From: Lentibacter algarum
GTDB lineage: Bacteria; Pseudomonadota; Alphaproteobacteria; Rhodobacterales; Rhodobacteraceae
Direction: 5' to 3'
Length of the DNA stretch: 64,000 nucleotides
NCBI RefSeq assembly: GCF_018860975.1
Contig: NZ_JAHKQI010000008.1
Location: 783,635 to 847,634, forward strand
The stretch's first letter is position 1; each line of letters opens with the position of its first letter. The translations under genes were made by a program, and so were the position numbers. The notes under the pieces are model-generated. The model was given only the letters and a program-made list of their open reading frames with translations. It did not search any database and was not told the origin of the DNA. Positions 1 to 8,518 of this stretch are shown here, in pieces.

Positions 1-735
1 ACGGCCAAGATCGCGCGGCAAGTCGGTGATTTGGCTGGCTCTGACGTGCTTGAGATCGGCCCCGGGCCGGGCGGTCTGACACGCGGGTTGCTATCTGAGG
101 GCGCACGCAAGGTTCTGGCCATCGAGAAAGACCCGCGCTGCATACCTGCGCTTGACGAGATTGCCGCCGCTTACGAGGGGCGCTTGCAAGTGATCGAGGG
201 GGACGCTTTGCAGGTTGACCCATTGCAGCACCTGACACAGCCCATCCGCGTGGCCGCGAACCTGCCCTACAACATCGGCACCGAGCTTCTGGTGCGTTGG
301 CTGACGCCGCAAGACTGGCCGCCGTTCTGGGAGAGTCTGACGCTGATGTTCCAGCGCGAAGTTGCCGAGCGTATTGTCGCCAAACCGGGCAGCAAGGCTT
401 ACGGGCGTCTGGCGCTTTTGGCGCAGTGGCGCGCCGATGCGCAGATTGTGCTGACTTTGCCGCCTGAGGCGTTTTCCCCTCCACCGAAGGTGCACAGCGC
501 TGTTGTGCATCTCACTGCCTTGAAAGAGCCGCGCTATGAGGCCGATGCCAAGGTGCTTGAACGGGTGGTTGCCAAAGCCTTTAACCAAAGGCGCAAGATG
601 CTGCGTGCCGCGCTCAAGGGCTTGGCACCTGACTTGGAAGACCGTTTGATCGCCTCGGGTATCAAGCCGACAGACCGCGCTGAAGTGGTCGGGCTTGAGC
701 AGTTTTGCGCACTGGCGCGCAACGTCGCCAGCTAA
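1..735 (+). CDS. rsmA: 16S rRNA dimethyladenosine transferase RsmA/KsgA, 5' partial
   Basis: The reading frame is open from base 1, so the start lies left of the window; 244 residues are visible and the stop is TAA at 733-735. RsmA dimethylates two adjacent adenines near the 3' end of 16S rRNA in late 30S assembly. Visible are the SAM-binding glycine motif [10 protein letters not shown] (visible residues 15-24), the acidic residue after strand 2 (IEKD) and the target-base motif NLPYNIG at visible residues 87-93, followed by the FQREVAERI and [11 protein letters not shown] segments typical of the family. About 40 N-terminal residues are missing compared with the usual 270-280. The frame continues the family signature upstream of the TTG at base 31, so that TTG is not the real start. 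Confidence 0.95.
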   Translation, partial: TAKIARQVGDLAGSDVLEIGPGPGGLTRGLLSEGARKVLAIEKDPRCIPALDEIAAAYEGRLQVIEGDALQVDPLQHLTQPIRVAANLPYNIGTELLVRWLTPQDWPPFWESLTLMFQREVAERIVAKPGSKAYGRLALLAQWRADAQIVLTLPPEAFSPPPKVHSAVVHLTALKEPRYEADAKVLERVVAKAFNQRRKMLRAALKGLAPDLEDRLIASGIKPTDRAEVVGLEQFCALARNVAS

Positions 736-741
736 CACGAC

Positions 742-773
742 AAAAGAAAAACCCCGCTGCTTGAGCGGGGCCT
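742..773. terminator. Bidirectional rho-independent terminator
   Basis: A perfect 7-bp GC-rich stem (752-758 with 764-770, loop 759-763) lies between the convergent rsmA and DUF4167 genes. It is preceded by an A-rich run at 742-751, which becomes a U-run for transcripts on the - strand. The T-tract on the + side is short, so termination is probably stronger for the - strand gene. Confidence 0.75.
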
Positions 774-775
774 TG

Positions 776-820
776 TGAAGCTACGATTGTTGAAGCTACG
801 ACTGTGAAGATACGACTGTG
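776..820. repeat. Three tandem copies of a 14-16 bp unit
   Basis: Three imperfect direct copies built on TGAAGCTACGACTGT lie at 776-790, 791-804 and 805-820. They sit between the terminator and the end of the DUF4167 gene and do not extend any reading frame that I can support. The function is unknown; slippage-type duplication is the simplest origin. Confidence 0.6.
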
Positions 821-826
821 TAGTCT

Positions 827-1390
827 TTATTCAGCGGCTTCCGGGCCCGCTTCAGGGCTGGCATCCGGTTGCGCCTGCGGCTGTTCGCCATCGTTTTTCT
901 TGCGGCGTGGCTTGCGCGGGCGCTTGGGCTTTGGTGCCGTTTCTTCCGGCGTTGCAACCAAACCGCTGTCGCCTGCAACATCGGGCTGAGGGGCCGAGGC
1001 TGGATCAGTCGGTTGCTGAGCCTGTCCGCTATTTGACTCGCGTTCCTGACGTTCGATGCGCTCGTTGCGCTCGCGGTCACGCTCGGCTTGGCGGTCACGG
1101 TTCTGGGCTTCTTGTTGCTCGCGTTTGGCTTCCTGCTCGCGCATGGCCTCGGCCAGCAAGCGCAGGTAGTGCTCGGCGTGCTGCTGGAAGTTCTCGGTTG
1201 CAACGCGGTCACCTGCGAGTTGCGCATCACGCGCCAGCTGGTTGTATTTCTCGATGATCTGTTGCGGCGTGCCGCGCACTTTGCCTTCTGGCCCCGAGCT
1301 GTCAAACACCCGATTGACGACATTTACGCCCGAGCGATTGTTATTGTTGCGGTTGTTCTTCGACCGCGAACGCGATTTTGATGATCTCAT
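827..1390 (-). CDS. DUF4167 domain protein
   Basis: This is a protein of 187 residues. The start was chosen at the ATG giving MRSSKSRSRSKNN, the typical N-terminus of the DUF4167 family, rather than an upstream ATG that would add 41 residues of unlikely sequence. The order is a basic Arg/Ser/Asn N-terminus (an NNRNNNNRSG stretch), a conserved block containing VNRVFDSSGPEGKVRGT and a helix ending in the HAEHYLRLL region, then a charged Arg/Glu/Gln coiled region and a Pro/Ala/Lys-rich disordered tail. The family is common in Alphaproteobacteria and has no established function known to me; the basic composition suggests RNA or nucleoprotein binding, which is only inference. It follows prmC in the same direction after a 210-base gap (1391-1600) in which I see no gene. 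Confidence 0.85.
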   Translation of the reverse strand: MRSSKSRSRSKNNRNNNNRSGVNVVNRVFDSSGPEGKVRGTPQQIIEKYNQLARDAQLAGDRVATENFQQHAEHYLRLLAEAMREQEAKREQQEAQNRDRQAERDRERNERIERQERESNSGQAQQPTDPASAPQPDVAGDSGLVATPEETAPKPKRPRKPRRKKNDGEQPQAQPDASPEAGPEAAE

Positions 1391-1600
1391 GTTTTCATAG
1401 CCTAGGCTTGTTAAGTGGCCTTTGTTTGATTTGCGAACATGCTGAGCACATTTGACACAAATCCAAAGATTTCTGGCTTGGGTGTATGCGGGACCGTCAC
1501 CAAGGACATCCACCGCTTACCCCTTCAGTAACCATGCCAGCGCATGATTCACAAGGCCCAAATAGGTAAATTGCCTATGTTTAGGGCGATTTACCCCTAT

Positions 1601-2434
1601 TTAGGCGGGTTTATGCGCGCTGACCACGCGATCACGGCTATCGAGGTCGGGTAGAACCTGAACCTGCGCGAGCCCTGCATCTGCCATCATTTGCGCGACT
1701 TGTGCACCCTGTGTCGGGCCGATCTCAACTAATATCCGCCCGTTTGGCTTAAGAAACCCCGGCGCTTGGGCGCAGATCCTGCGGTAGGCCGTGAGGCCAT
1801 CGGCTTCATCCGTGAGCGCCATACGCGGCTCGTAGGTGAGTTCAGGCTCGAGTGTCAGCATTTCCTCAGCGGTAACATATGGCGGGTTAGAGACGATAAG
1901 GTCATAACTTCCGCGCACGACAGAAAACCAGTTAGACACCTCGAAGCTACATCTATCAAGCACAGCGTGCTCTTTCGCATTTACATTTGCAATCACCAGC
2001 GCAGCCTCGGAAACATCTGTTCCTGCCCCAACGGCTTCAGACCGCTCCGCCAGAAGGGTGACAAGAATACAGCCCGAGCCTGTGCCAAGATCGAGCACCT
2101 CTTCAAACGGCTCTGAAAGCGCCGCCTCGATGAGAGTTTCAGTATCGCCGCGCGGGTCAAGCACATCTGGTGTGATTTTGAAATTTCGCCCGTAAAACAG
2201 GCGGCTGCCAAGGATATGCGACATCGGCTCGCGTTCTGCGCGGCGCCTTACGTTGGTCCAGAATTGATCAAGCTGCTCTGCAGTTAGCTCGTCACGCAGG
2301 TGGAGCGTCATTCTGGAGGGCTCAACAGACAAGGCCTGTGCCATCAGGTTTCTGGCGTCCTTCGGAGCTGAGGTGATCTGGGCCGCCGCCATCACGGCAA
2401 CCGCATCGGCGATCTCCGCAGAGGCCTGCGTCAC
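1601..2434 (-). CDS. prmC: Peptide chain release factor N5-glutamine methyltransferase PrmC
   Basis: A protein of 277 residues, normal for PrmC, which methylates the glutamine of the GGQ motif of release factors using SAM. The N-terminal helical domain (residues 1-85) contains the EPMSHILG segment that helps bind the release factor. The Rossmann domain has DLGTGSG at 115-121 and the catalytic NPPY at 183-186, which positions the glutamine amide. The start codon overlaps the prfA stop by 4 bases, so the enzyme is translationally coupled to its own substrate, a common bacterial arrangement. The C-terminus ends a few residues after the RDRVVSAHK motif usual for the family. Confidence 0.96.
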   Translation of the reverse strand: MTQASAEIADAVAVMAAAQITSAPKDARNLMAQALSVEPSRMTLHLRDELTAEQLDQFWTNVRRRAEREPMSHILGSRLFYGRNFKITPDVLDPRGDTETLIEAALSEPFEEVLDLGTGSGCILVTLLAERSEAVGAGTDVSEAALVIANVNAKEHAVLDRCSFEVSNWFSVVRGSYDLIVSNPPYVTAEEMLTLEPELTYEPRMALTDEADGLTAYRRICAQAPGFLKPNGRILVEIGPTQGAQVAQMMADAGLAQVQVLPDLDSRDRVVSAHKPA

Positions 2435-3483
2435 CCGTTCATCTCCGCGAGCAACTGCGACTGATGATCGGCTATCAGCGCGTCGATGATCTCGTCCAAG
2501 TCGCCCTGCATGATCGCGTCAAGCTTATAAAGGGTGAGGTTGATCCGGTGGTCACTCATCCGCCCTTGGGGGAAGTTGTAGGTGCGGATGCGCTCGGAAC
2601 GATCACCGGAGCCGACCTGTTCGGCGCGGTTGGCGGAGCGCTCGTCATGCACTTTCTGGCGCTCGGCATCAAACAGGCGGGTCTTGAGCACCTGCATCGC
2701 GATCTCGCGGTTGCGGTGCTGTGATTTCTCGGAACTCGTCACAACTATGCCTGACGGGATGTGGGTGATGCGCACAGCAGAGTCCGTGGTGTTCACGTGC
2801 TGCCCACCCGAGCCAGAGGCGCGCATGGTGTCGATGCGAATGTCGTTGGGGTGGATTTCAATATCAACATCTTCGGCTTCCGGCAGCACGGCTACAGTCG
2901 CCGCCGAGGTGTGAATGCGCCCGCCGGATTCTGTTTCGGGCACCCGCTGCACGCGGTGCACCCCGCTCTCGAACTTGAGGCGCGCAAACACGTCTTGGCC
3001 GGACACACGCATGACAGCTTCCTTGATGCCGCCAAGTTCGGTGCTGCTTTCTTCAAGCATCTCGACCTTGAAACCACGCGCTTCGGCGTAGCGGTGATAC
3101 ATGCGCAGCAAGTCTCCGGCAAAAAGCGCCGCCTCGTCACCGCCGGTTCCGGGGCGAATTTCGATCAGGGCGGGCCGCCCGTCAGCGGCATCTTTGGGCA
3201 GCAGAGACAGTTGCAGCGCCGCCTCGGCCTCGGGCAAGGCGCGGCGCAGCTCGGGCAGCTCTTCCTCGGCAAGCTCTTTCATTTCGGGGTCAGCGAGCAT
3301 GGCCTCGGCTTCGGCGATGTCACTCAGCAGCACGCGGTAGGCCTCGATCTGCTCTACAACGGGGCGCATATCGGAGTATTCTTTGGCCACGGCCGCAATA
3401 TCAATATCGCCCCCTTCGGCCATAGAAGCCTCAAGGAACTGGAAACGTTGGATGATCTGCTCAAGGCGCTCTGTGGGAACCAT
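2431..3483 (-). CDS. prfA: Peptide chain release factor 1
   Basis: A protein of 350 residues; RF1 recognises UAA and UAG and triggers peptidyl-tRNA hydrolysis. The peptide-hydrolysis motif GSGGQHVN places GGQ at residues 226-228. The codon-recognition loop is PET at 182-184, in agreement with the PxT pattern of RF1 and unlike the SPF of RF2, so this is RF1. The PGTGGDEA segment begins domain 2 near residue 111. The gene is followed by prmC with a 4-base overlap. The initiator ATG lies at the natural N-terminus; the region between it and the next + strand gene is only about 60 bases. Confidence 0.97.
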   Translation of the reverse strand: MVPTERLEQIIQRFQFLEASMAEGGDIDIAAVAKEYSDMRPVVEQIEAYRVLLSDIAEAEAMLADPEMKELAEEELPELRRALPEAEAALQLSLLPKDAADGRPALIEIRPGTGGDEAALFAGDLLRMYHRYAEARGFKVEMLEESSTELGGIKEAVMRVSGQDVFARLKFESGVHRVQRVPETESGGRIHTSAATVAVLPEAEDVDIEIHPNDIRIDTMRASGSGGQHVNTTDSAVRITHIPSGIVVTSSEKSQHRNREIAMQVLKTRLFDAERQKVHDERSANRAEQVGSGDRSERIRTYNFPQGRMSDHRINLTLYKLDAIMQGDLDEIIDALIADHQSQLLAEMNG

Positions 3484-3546
3484 ATGCAGAGATGTGGATT
3501 ATTGCGCGCGTTTGGTCAAGCTGCGAGTTGGTGCTATACTTGGCGT

Positions 3547-3855
3547 ATGTTTAGGAATCCATCCATCATACTGCTGCTGGCTGGCTTGAATTTGGCAGGC
3601 TTGCATTTGGCGGGCCCGGCTTGGGCTGATCAAGAGTTCAACGGCAAGACCGTCGACTGCTATTGCACAGACAAAGCCGGAAGCCGGGTTGAGCTTGGCG
3701 AGCAAATTTGTTTGCAGGTTGATGGCAAGATGTTCATGGCGCAATGCCAGATGTCGCTGAATGTGCCGATGTGGCGCAAGCTATCGGATGGCTGCATGAG
3801 CTCAGAGCTGGTCGATCCACCGCTCCAGTCGTTTGGCATTAACGCCAAAATCTGA
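3547..3855 (+). CDS. Small secreted cysteine-containing protein, unrecognised
   Basis: An ORF of 102 residues with an N-terminal signal peptide: a hydrophobic core rich in Leu-Ala-Gly repeats and a likely cleavage after AWA near residue 27. The mature part is about 75 residues with five cysteines (in DCYCTDK, EQICLQ, AQCQM and DGC), suggesting disulfide bonds or metal binding in the periplasm. I do not recognise the family. The signal-peptide DNA contains a near-perfect 15-bp direct repeat encoding LAGLN-LAGLH-LAG. The 3' end overlaps the convergent DUF1499 gene by 54 bases. Cysteine spacing and the clear signal peptide argue that the gene is real. Confidence 0.65.
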   Translation: MFRNPSIILLLAGLNLAGLHLAGPAWADQEFNGKTVDCYCTDKAGSRVELGEQICLQVDGKMFMAQCQMSLNVPMWRKLSDGCMSSELVDPPLQSFGINAKI

Positions 3856-4197
3856 ACGCCCGAAGCGCAGGCGCGCGTGCATGATCAGATTTTGACCGTC
3901 TTGCTTAACCGTGGTGTAATCCGGAAAGCCCCAGAACGCCGTGCGGCTGATGTAAGTGATCATCCCCTCGTCAACACCGCCAGCAACAACTTTGGTGCGC
4001 GGCTCGGCTTGGGCAATCTTATCCAACGCCGCTAAGCTGCCCTCGGCAACCCTGATCGCGCCACCTTCAAAGTCGCGCTCTTCAAGCCCGTCACGCAACA
4101 CATGAAACCGTGTGGCGCTGCTCGGGGCGAGACGCACATATATGCCAAAAGCCAACACCGCAACGACCAAAAGGCCGATAATCAAGCACAACTTCAT
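3802..4197 (-). CDS. DUF1499 family membrane-anchored protein
   Basis: A protein of 131 residues. One N-terminal transmembrane segment (residues 3-22) is followed by an extracytoplasmic domain containing the DUF1499 hallmark around YISRTAFWGFPDYTTV and the ARLRFGRSDFGVNAKRLERW end. The family is widespread in proteobacteria and plants and has no assigned reaction known to me. It lies 36 bases downstream of the agmatinase-family gene in the same direction and could be the last gene of that operon, although the family is not functionally tied to ureohydrolases. Confidence 0.85.
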   Translation of the reverse strand: MKLCLIIGLLVVAVLAFGIYVRLAPSSATRFHVLRDGLEERDFEGGAIRVAEGSLAALDKIAQAEPRTKVVAGGVDEGMITYISRTAFWGFPDYTTVKQDGQNLIMHARLRFGRSDFGVNAKRLERWIDQL

Positions 4198-4233
4198 GGG
4201 CTTTCCTTTGGTAAAATACTCGAAACCTTTGGG

Positions 4234-5202
4234 TCAGCCTTTGCCAAGTTTCCGCCAGCCGAGCAAGCAGATAATTTCCATTGCCACATGCGCCCCTGCG
4301 ACAGCCGTTGCACCTGAGGGGTCAAACGGCGGGGAAACCTCAACAATGTCACCTCCGACGATGTTGATACCGGCCAAGTCCCGCAGGATGATCGAGGCCT
4401 GCCCCGAGCTTAACCCGCCCCAAACCGGTGTTCCCGTGCCAGGCGCAAAGCCGGGGTCGAGGCCGTCGATATCAAAGCTGAGGTAAGTCGGCTTGTTGCC
4501 AACAATCTCGCGCGCTTTCTTAGCCACGGCAACAGGGCCGGTTTCGTGCACCTCGCGCGCGTCGATTATGTTCACACCGAGCGTGTCATCGTTATGGGTT
4601 CGAATACCGATCTGCACCGAGGTTTTCGGGTCAACGATGCCGGATTTTACCGCTTTGTAAAACATGGTGCCGTGATCAACGCGGCTCATGTCGTCGTCGG
4701 CCCAGGTGTCGGTATGGGCATCAACTTGAATGAGCGAAAGCGGCCCGTATTTCTCCGCATATGCCTTCAGGATCGGGAAGGAAATGTAGTGATCGCCGCC
4801 CAAAGCCACGCTGGCAGCACCGGAGGCCAGAATTGTCCGGATGTGGCGCGTGAGCGCATCGGGAAAGGCCGGAATATTGGCATAATCAAACGCCAGATCG
4901 CCGTAGTCGATGATCTTGAGATCATCCAGCGGGTTAAACCCCCAGCCGTAGGGCGCATCGGGGCTCTGCAACGCGCTCGCCTCGCGGATTGCCCTTGGCC
5001 CGAGCCGTGTGCCAGGCCGGTTTGTGACGGCTTGATCAAAGGGAATGCCTGTGACCGCCACGTCAACACCCGCGAGGTCTTTTGTGTAGCGACGACGCAA
5101 GAACGACAGCGCGCCGCCAAAGGTGTTTTCATAGCTCACACCACGGTCATCTTTGCGGGTGAATGCCTCATCGACGAATTTGCTTGAATCTTCCAGTGCC
5201 AT
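4234..5202 (-). CDS. speB: Agmatinase-family ureohydrolase
   Basis: A protein of 322 residues of the arginase/agmatinase family, which hydrolyses a guanidino group to release urea using a binuclear Mn centre. The metal motifs are visible: GGDHYIS at residues 135-141, DAHTDTW at 161-167 and SFDIDGLDPGFAPGTG further on. The N-terminal GxPFDxxxxNRPGTRxGP segment is that of agmatinases rather than arginases. The gene is 18 bases behind an M20 amidohydrolase, so the substrate could be a guanidino compound produced by that enzyme; agmatine, guanidinobutyrate or guanidinopropionate cannot be told apart by eye. Confidence 0.9.
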   Translation of the reverse strand: MALEDSSKFVDEAFTRKDDRGVSYENTFGGALSFLRRRYTKDLAGVDVAVTGIPFDQAVTNRPGTRLGPRAIREASALQSPDAPYGWGFNPLDDLKIIDYGDLAFDYANIPAFPDALTRHIRTILASGAASVALGGDHYISFPILKAYAEKYGPLSLIQVDAHTDTWADDDMSRVDHGTMFYKAVKSGIVDPKTSVQIGIRTHNDDTLGVNIIDAREVHETGPVAVAKKAREIVGNKPTYLSFDIDGLDPGFAPGTGTPVWGGLSSGQASIILRDLAGINIVGGDIVEVSPPFDPSGATAVAGAHVAMEIICLLGWRKLGKG

Positions 5203-5220
5203 GTTTTGCTCTCTTCTATC

Positions 5221-6384
5221 TCAGCCCAAGGGGGCCGCTTTTTCCACCAGCCGCGCCAGAAAGCTGGCACCGATCGGGGCGATTTCGTCGTTAAAGTTAT
5301 ACGCCGGATGGTGCACCATCGGCCCGTCGCCATTGCCGACAAAGGCATAGGTGCCCGGGCGTTGCTCGAGCATGTAAGAGAAGTCTTCGGCAGCCATCAT
5401 CGGTTTGGTTTCGTCTGTTACCATCGCGTCGCCAACGACTTCGCGCGCCACCTCGGCGGCGAAGGCTGTTTTGGCCGGGTCATTGACAGTCGCGGGATAG
5501 CCGCGGTCGTAGTCAAGCACCGCCGTGACGCCAAAGCTTGCCGCCTGCCCCGCAACGATCTCGCCCATGCGCTGTTCGACCATGTCGCGAACGTGTGGAT
5601 CAAAGGTGCGCACTGTGCCGCAAATGCGCGCAGTGTCGGGGATAATGTTTGTCGCTGTGCCGGTGTTGATCTGGGTGACCGAAACAACCAGCCGCTCTTG
5701 CGCGTCATTGTTGCGACTGACGATGGTTTGCAGCGCTTGCACGATGCTGGCGGCCGCGACGACGGGATCAACCGTGGTATGTGGCATCGCGCCGTGCCCA
5801 CCAACGCCGTTGATGTCGATGTAAAAACTATCGACGGCTGCCATGATCGGCCCTGCGACCATGCCGATCAGTCCTGCTTCAAGGCCGGGGCCGTTGTGGA
5901 TCGCGTAGACTTCATCCACACCGTATTTGTCCATAAAGCCCTCTTGCACCATGGCCTCGCCGCCGCCGCCGCCCTCCTCGTCGGGCTGAAAGATCAGCAC
6001 GACTTTGCCTTTGAAGTTGCGGGTCTCGCTCAGGTATTTGGCCGCGCCGAGCAGCATCGCTGTGTGGCCATCATGGCCGCAAGCGTGCATTTTGCCGGGG
6101 GTTTTGCTGGCGTAATCAAGCCCTGTAATCTCGTCCATCGGCAGCGCGTCCATATCGGCGCGCAGGCCAATCGTTGGCCCCTCGCCCTGCCCCTCGATCA
6201 CGGCGACAACACCGCTTGTCGCCCAGCCCGTGCTGATCTCGGTGATGCCAAACTCCTTGAGACGCTCGACAACAAAACCGGCTGTTTCGTGGCACTCGCG
6301 GCCCAGTTCCGGGTTCATATGAATGTGACGGCGCCATGTTTTCATTTCGTCGGCAAGGCCGGCTATGCGGTTGATCACGGGCAT
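5221..6384 (-). CDS. M20 family amidohydrolase (hippurate / N-acyl amino acid hydrolase type), copy A
   Basis: A protein of 387 residues with the M20D layout: a first catalytic half with LRADMDALPM, the metal-binding HACGHDGHT at about residues 100-108 and the catalytic glutamate motif FQPDEE at 132-137, then a dimerisation insert (residues about 180-290), and a C-terminal MMAAEDFSYML metal ligand segment. Such enzymes release amino acids from N-acyl or aromatic acyl conjugates. It is a tandem paralogue of the upstream gene (6397-7554), 12 bases away, and precedes the agmatinase gene. The usual FQPAEE is FQPDEE here, followed by a run of five glycines, which may alter the active-site rim. Confidence 0.92.
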   Translation of the reverse strand: MPVINRIAGLADEMKTWRRHIHMNPELGRECHETAGFVVERLKEFGITEISTGWATSGVVAVIEGQGEGPTIGLRADMDALPMDEITGLDYASKTPGKMHACGHDGHTAMLLGAAKYLSETRNFKGKVVLIFQPDEEGGGGGEAMVQEGFMDKYGVDEVYAIHNGPGLEAGLIGMVAGPIMAAVDSFYIDINGVGGHGAMPHTTVDPVVAAASIVQALQTIVSRNNDAQERLVVSVTQINTGTATNIIPDTARICGTVRTFDPHVRDMVEQRMGEIVAGQAASFGVTAVLDYDRGYPATVNDPAKTAFAAEVAREVVGDAMVTDETKPMMAAEDFSYMLEQRPGTYAFVGNGDGPMVHHPAYNFNDEIAPIGASFLARLVEKAAPLG

Positions 6385-6396
6385 GTTGAGCTTCCT

Positions 6397-7554
6397 TTAG
6401 CTGTGCAGTGTTTCGATAAGGCGGGCAAAGAATGACGCACCGATGGGAGAAATTTCATCATTGAAATCAAACTCTTGGTGGTGAACGGAGGGGCCTATAC
6501 CCTGCCCGATGAAGTAAAACGCACCGGGGCGTTTGTTGAGCATGTAGGAGAAATCCTCGGCGCCCATTTCAGGCGGCAGATCGGTGATCACCAGCTCCTC
6601 ACCGACAACTTCGCGCGCGACGGCGGCTGATTTTTCAACCTGCGGCGCGTGGTTCACTGTCGCCGGGTATGAGCGCTCGTAGGCGACCACAGCCTCCATC
6701 TCGAAACTCGTGGCCTGTGCTTGAGCGATCTCGTTGATCCGACGCTCGGCCAAGTCACGGTTGTGCTCGGAAAACGTGCGCGTGGTGCCGCTGAGTTTGA
6801 TCTCGTCAGCGATGATATTGCTGGCTGTGCCACCGTGGAACTGCGTCACGGAAATCACGATGGGATCAATCGGATTAGAGTTGCGTGCTGCTATCGTTTG
6901 CAGCGCAAGGCCGGTGCTCATCGCGGCGATCATCGGGTCTTTGCAAGTGTGCGGATAGGCAGCATGCCCGCCGACGCCCTTGACGGTGATCTCCCACTCA
7001 TCCACAGCGGCCATGATCGGGCCAGCGGCGGTGCGCAGCTCGCCTGCAACGGCGAAAGGATCAGTGTGCAAGGCATAGACTTCGTCGATGCCAAAGCGCT
7101 CCATCATACCCTCTTCAACCATGATACGGCCGCCACCGATCGCCTCTTCAGCGGGCTGAAAGATCAGCGCAACTTGGCCCTTGAAGTTGCGTGTCTCAGA
7201 GAGGTATTTGGCCGCGCCAAGCAGCATGGCGGTGTGGCCGTCATGGCCGCAGGCATGCATTTTGCCGTCGATCTTGGAGGCCCACTCGGCACCGGTTTCT
7301 TCCTGCATCGGCAGCGCATCCATGTCGGCCCTGAGGCCCGTGCAAGGCCCCTCGCCAGTGCCCTTGATGATTGCCACGACACCTGTGCGTGCGATGCCTT
7401 CATGTACTTCGTCGACGCCGAATTCCTTGAGGCGCTTGACCACAAAGGCCGCTGTCTCGTGGCAATCAAGCGCCAACTCCGGGTTCATATGAATGTGCCT
7501 GCGCCAGCCGGCCATTTCATCGGCAAAGCCAGCGATGCGATTTATAACGGCCAT
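6397..7554 (-). CDS. M20 family amidohydrolase, copy B (first gene of operon)
   Basis: A protein of 385 residues, close paralogue of the next gene with long shared stretches (HACGHDGHTAMLLGAAKYL and ETRNFKG in both). The motifs are LRADMDALPM, HACGHDGHT, the canonical FQPAEE and GAEDFSYML, so all metal ligands and the catalytic Glu appear intact. It is the promoter-proximal gene of the three-gene amidohydrolase-amidohydrolase-agmatinase operon and is divergent from mazG across about 60 bases. The pair probably handles related N-acyl substrates with different specificities; which ones is not evident. Confidence 0.92.
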   Translation of the reverse strand: MAVINRIAGFADEMAGWRRHIHMNPELALDCHETAAFVVKRLKEFGVDEVHEGIARTGVVAIIKGTGEGPCTGLRADMDALPMQEETGAEWASKIDGKMHACGHDGHTAMLLGAAKYLSETRNFKGQVALIFQPAEEAIGGGRIMVEEGMMERFGIDEVYALHTDPFAVAGELRTAAGPIMAAVDEWEITVKGVGGHAAYPHTCKDPMIAAMSTGLALQTIAARNSNPIDPIVISVTQFHGGTASNIIADEIKLSGTTRTFSEHNRDLAERRINEIAQAQATSFEMEAVVAYERSYPATVNHAPQVEKSAAVAREVVGEELVITDLPPEMGAEDFSYMLNKRPGAFYFIGQGIGPSVHHQEFDFNDEISPIGASFFARLIETLHS

Positions 7555-7616
7555 GTCTTGCGCCCCTCGTGTGCTCGTTTACCCTAGGAGTGAACACCGA
7601 AGAGAAAGCAGGCGCA

Positions 7617-8432
7617 ATGGCTGATCATACACTTATCAACGACCCGCAAGGCGGCATCCCGCGGCTGCGCGAGATCATGCGAGCGCTGCGCGACCCTGAC
7701 AGCGGCTGCCCTTGGGATATCGAGCAAACTTTTGCCAGCATTGCGCCCTACACCATCGAGGAGGCCTATGAGGTTGCTGACGCGATTGAACGGCAAGACT
7801 GGACAGAGCTGAAGGGCGAGCTGGGGGATTTGCTGTTCCAGTCGGTTTTTCATGCGCAGATGGCTGAAGAGGCCGGAATGTTCAATCTTGATCAGGTGGC
7901 TGACACCATGTCTGACAAGATGGTTGCGCGACACCCGCATGTGTTTGGCAGTGAGAGCCGCGACAAGTCAGCCGAGCAGCAAACCCGCGACTGGGAGGCC
8001 ATCAAAGCCGAGGAACGCGCCAGCAAAAACGAGGCCGGAGCGCTTGACGGTGTGGCTGTTGGGCTGCCCGCTTTGCTGCGCGCTTACAAGTTGCAAAAAC
8101 GTGCGGCGCGGGTTGGGTTTGACTGGCCATCGACCGATATGGTCTTGGACAAGATCGTTGAGGAAGCTGGCGAAGTCATTGAGGCGCGCGATCGCCTCGG
8201 GCAGGCTGAACTCGAAGAGGAACTTGGAGATTTAATGTTTGTTTTAGCAAACTTGGCTCGACATCTTAAGGTAGAGCCAGAAGCAGCTCTACGCGCGGCC
8301 AATGCCAAGTTCACGCGGAGGTTTGGTCGGGTTGAGGCGCTTCTGGCCGCCCAGGGCAAGCGCCCCGAAGATAGCAACCTCACCGAAATGGACAGGCTCT
8401 GGGACCAAGCAAAGGCAGAGGAAAAAGCGTGA
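7617..8432 (+). CDS. mazG: Nucleoside triphosphate pyrophosphohydrolase MazG
   Basis: A protein of 271 residues from the ATG giving MADHTLIND; an upstream in-frame start would add 16 residues but lacks family similarity. MazG hydrolyses (d)NTPs to monophosphates and pyrophosphate, cleaning the nucleotide pool. Two tandem all-alpha NTP-PPase domains are visible: the first begins with LRDPDSGCPWDIEQT and contains EEAYEV and GELGDLLFQ; the second contains EEAGEVIEA and EEELGDLMF. The DSGCPWD segment is diagnostic for MazG. It is divergently arranged to the amidohydrolase operon. Confidence 0.95.
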   Translation: MADHTLINDPQGGIPRLREIMRALRDPDSGCPWDIEQTFASIAPYTIEEAYEVADAIERQDWTELKGELGDLLFQSVFHAQMAEEAGMFNLDQVADTMSDKMVARHPHVFGSESRDKSAEQQTRDWEAIKAEERASKNEAGALDGVAVGLPALLRAYKLQKRAARVGFDWPSTDMVLDKIVEEAGEVIEARDRLGQAELEEELGDLMFVLANLARHLKVEPEAALRAANAKFTRRFGRVEALLAAQGKRPEDSNLTEMDRLWDQAKAEEKA

Positions 8433-8460
8433 ACTCATTCCTGATTTAATCATTCAGGTA

Positions 8461-8489
8461 TTGACCTGACTAAATTTGTCGGATTAAAG
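8461..8489 (+). promoter_or_regulatory. Promoter with iron-box-like element upstream of the ferric-binding protein gene
   Basis: CTGACTAAATTTGTCGGA at 8466-8483 resembles, from memory, the Iron-Rhodo-box bound by IscR-type regulators in Rhodobacterales. It fills the spacer between TTGACC (8461-8466) and a weak -10-like TTAAAG (8484-8489), the position expected for a repressor that blocks RNA polymerase in iron-replete cells. A further inverted repeat, CCTGA (8440-8444) with TCAGG (8454-8458), lies just upstream. The match is by eye and not scored. Confidence 0.5.
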
Positions 8490-8518
8490 CCTTTGTGAGA
8501 CATATCTGGAGAATGACG

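Noticed and set aside
2431-3483. Possibility that the release factor is RF2
   Set aside because: The recognition loop is PET, fitting the PxT of RF1, and the gene is followed by prmC as usual for prfA.
5206-6435. 409-codon open frame antisense to the M20 amidohydrolase
   Set aside because: Composition is that of an antisense shadow and the true M20 motifs lie on the - strand.
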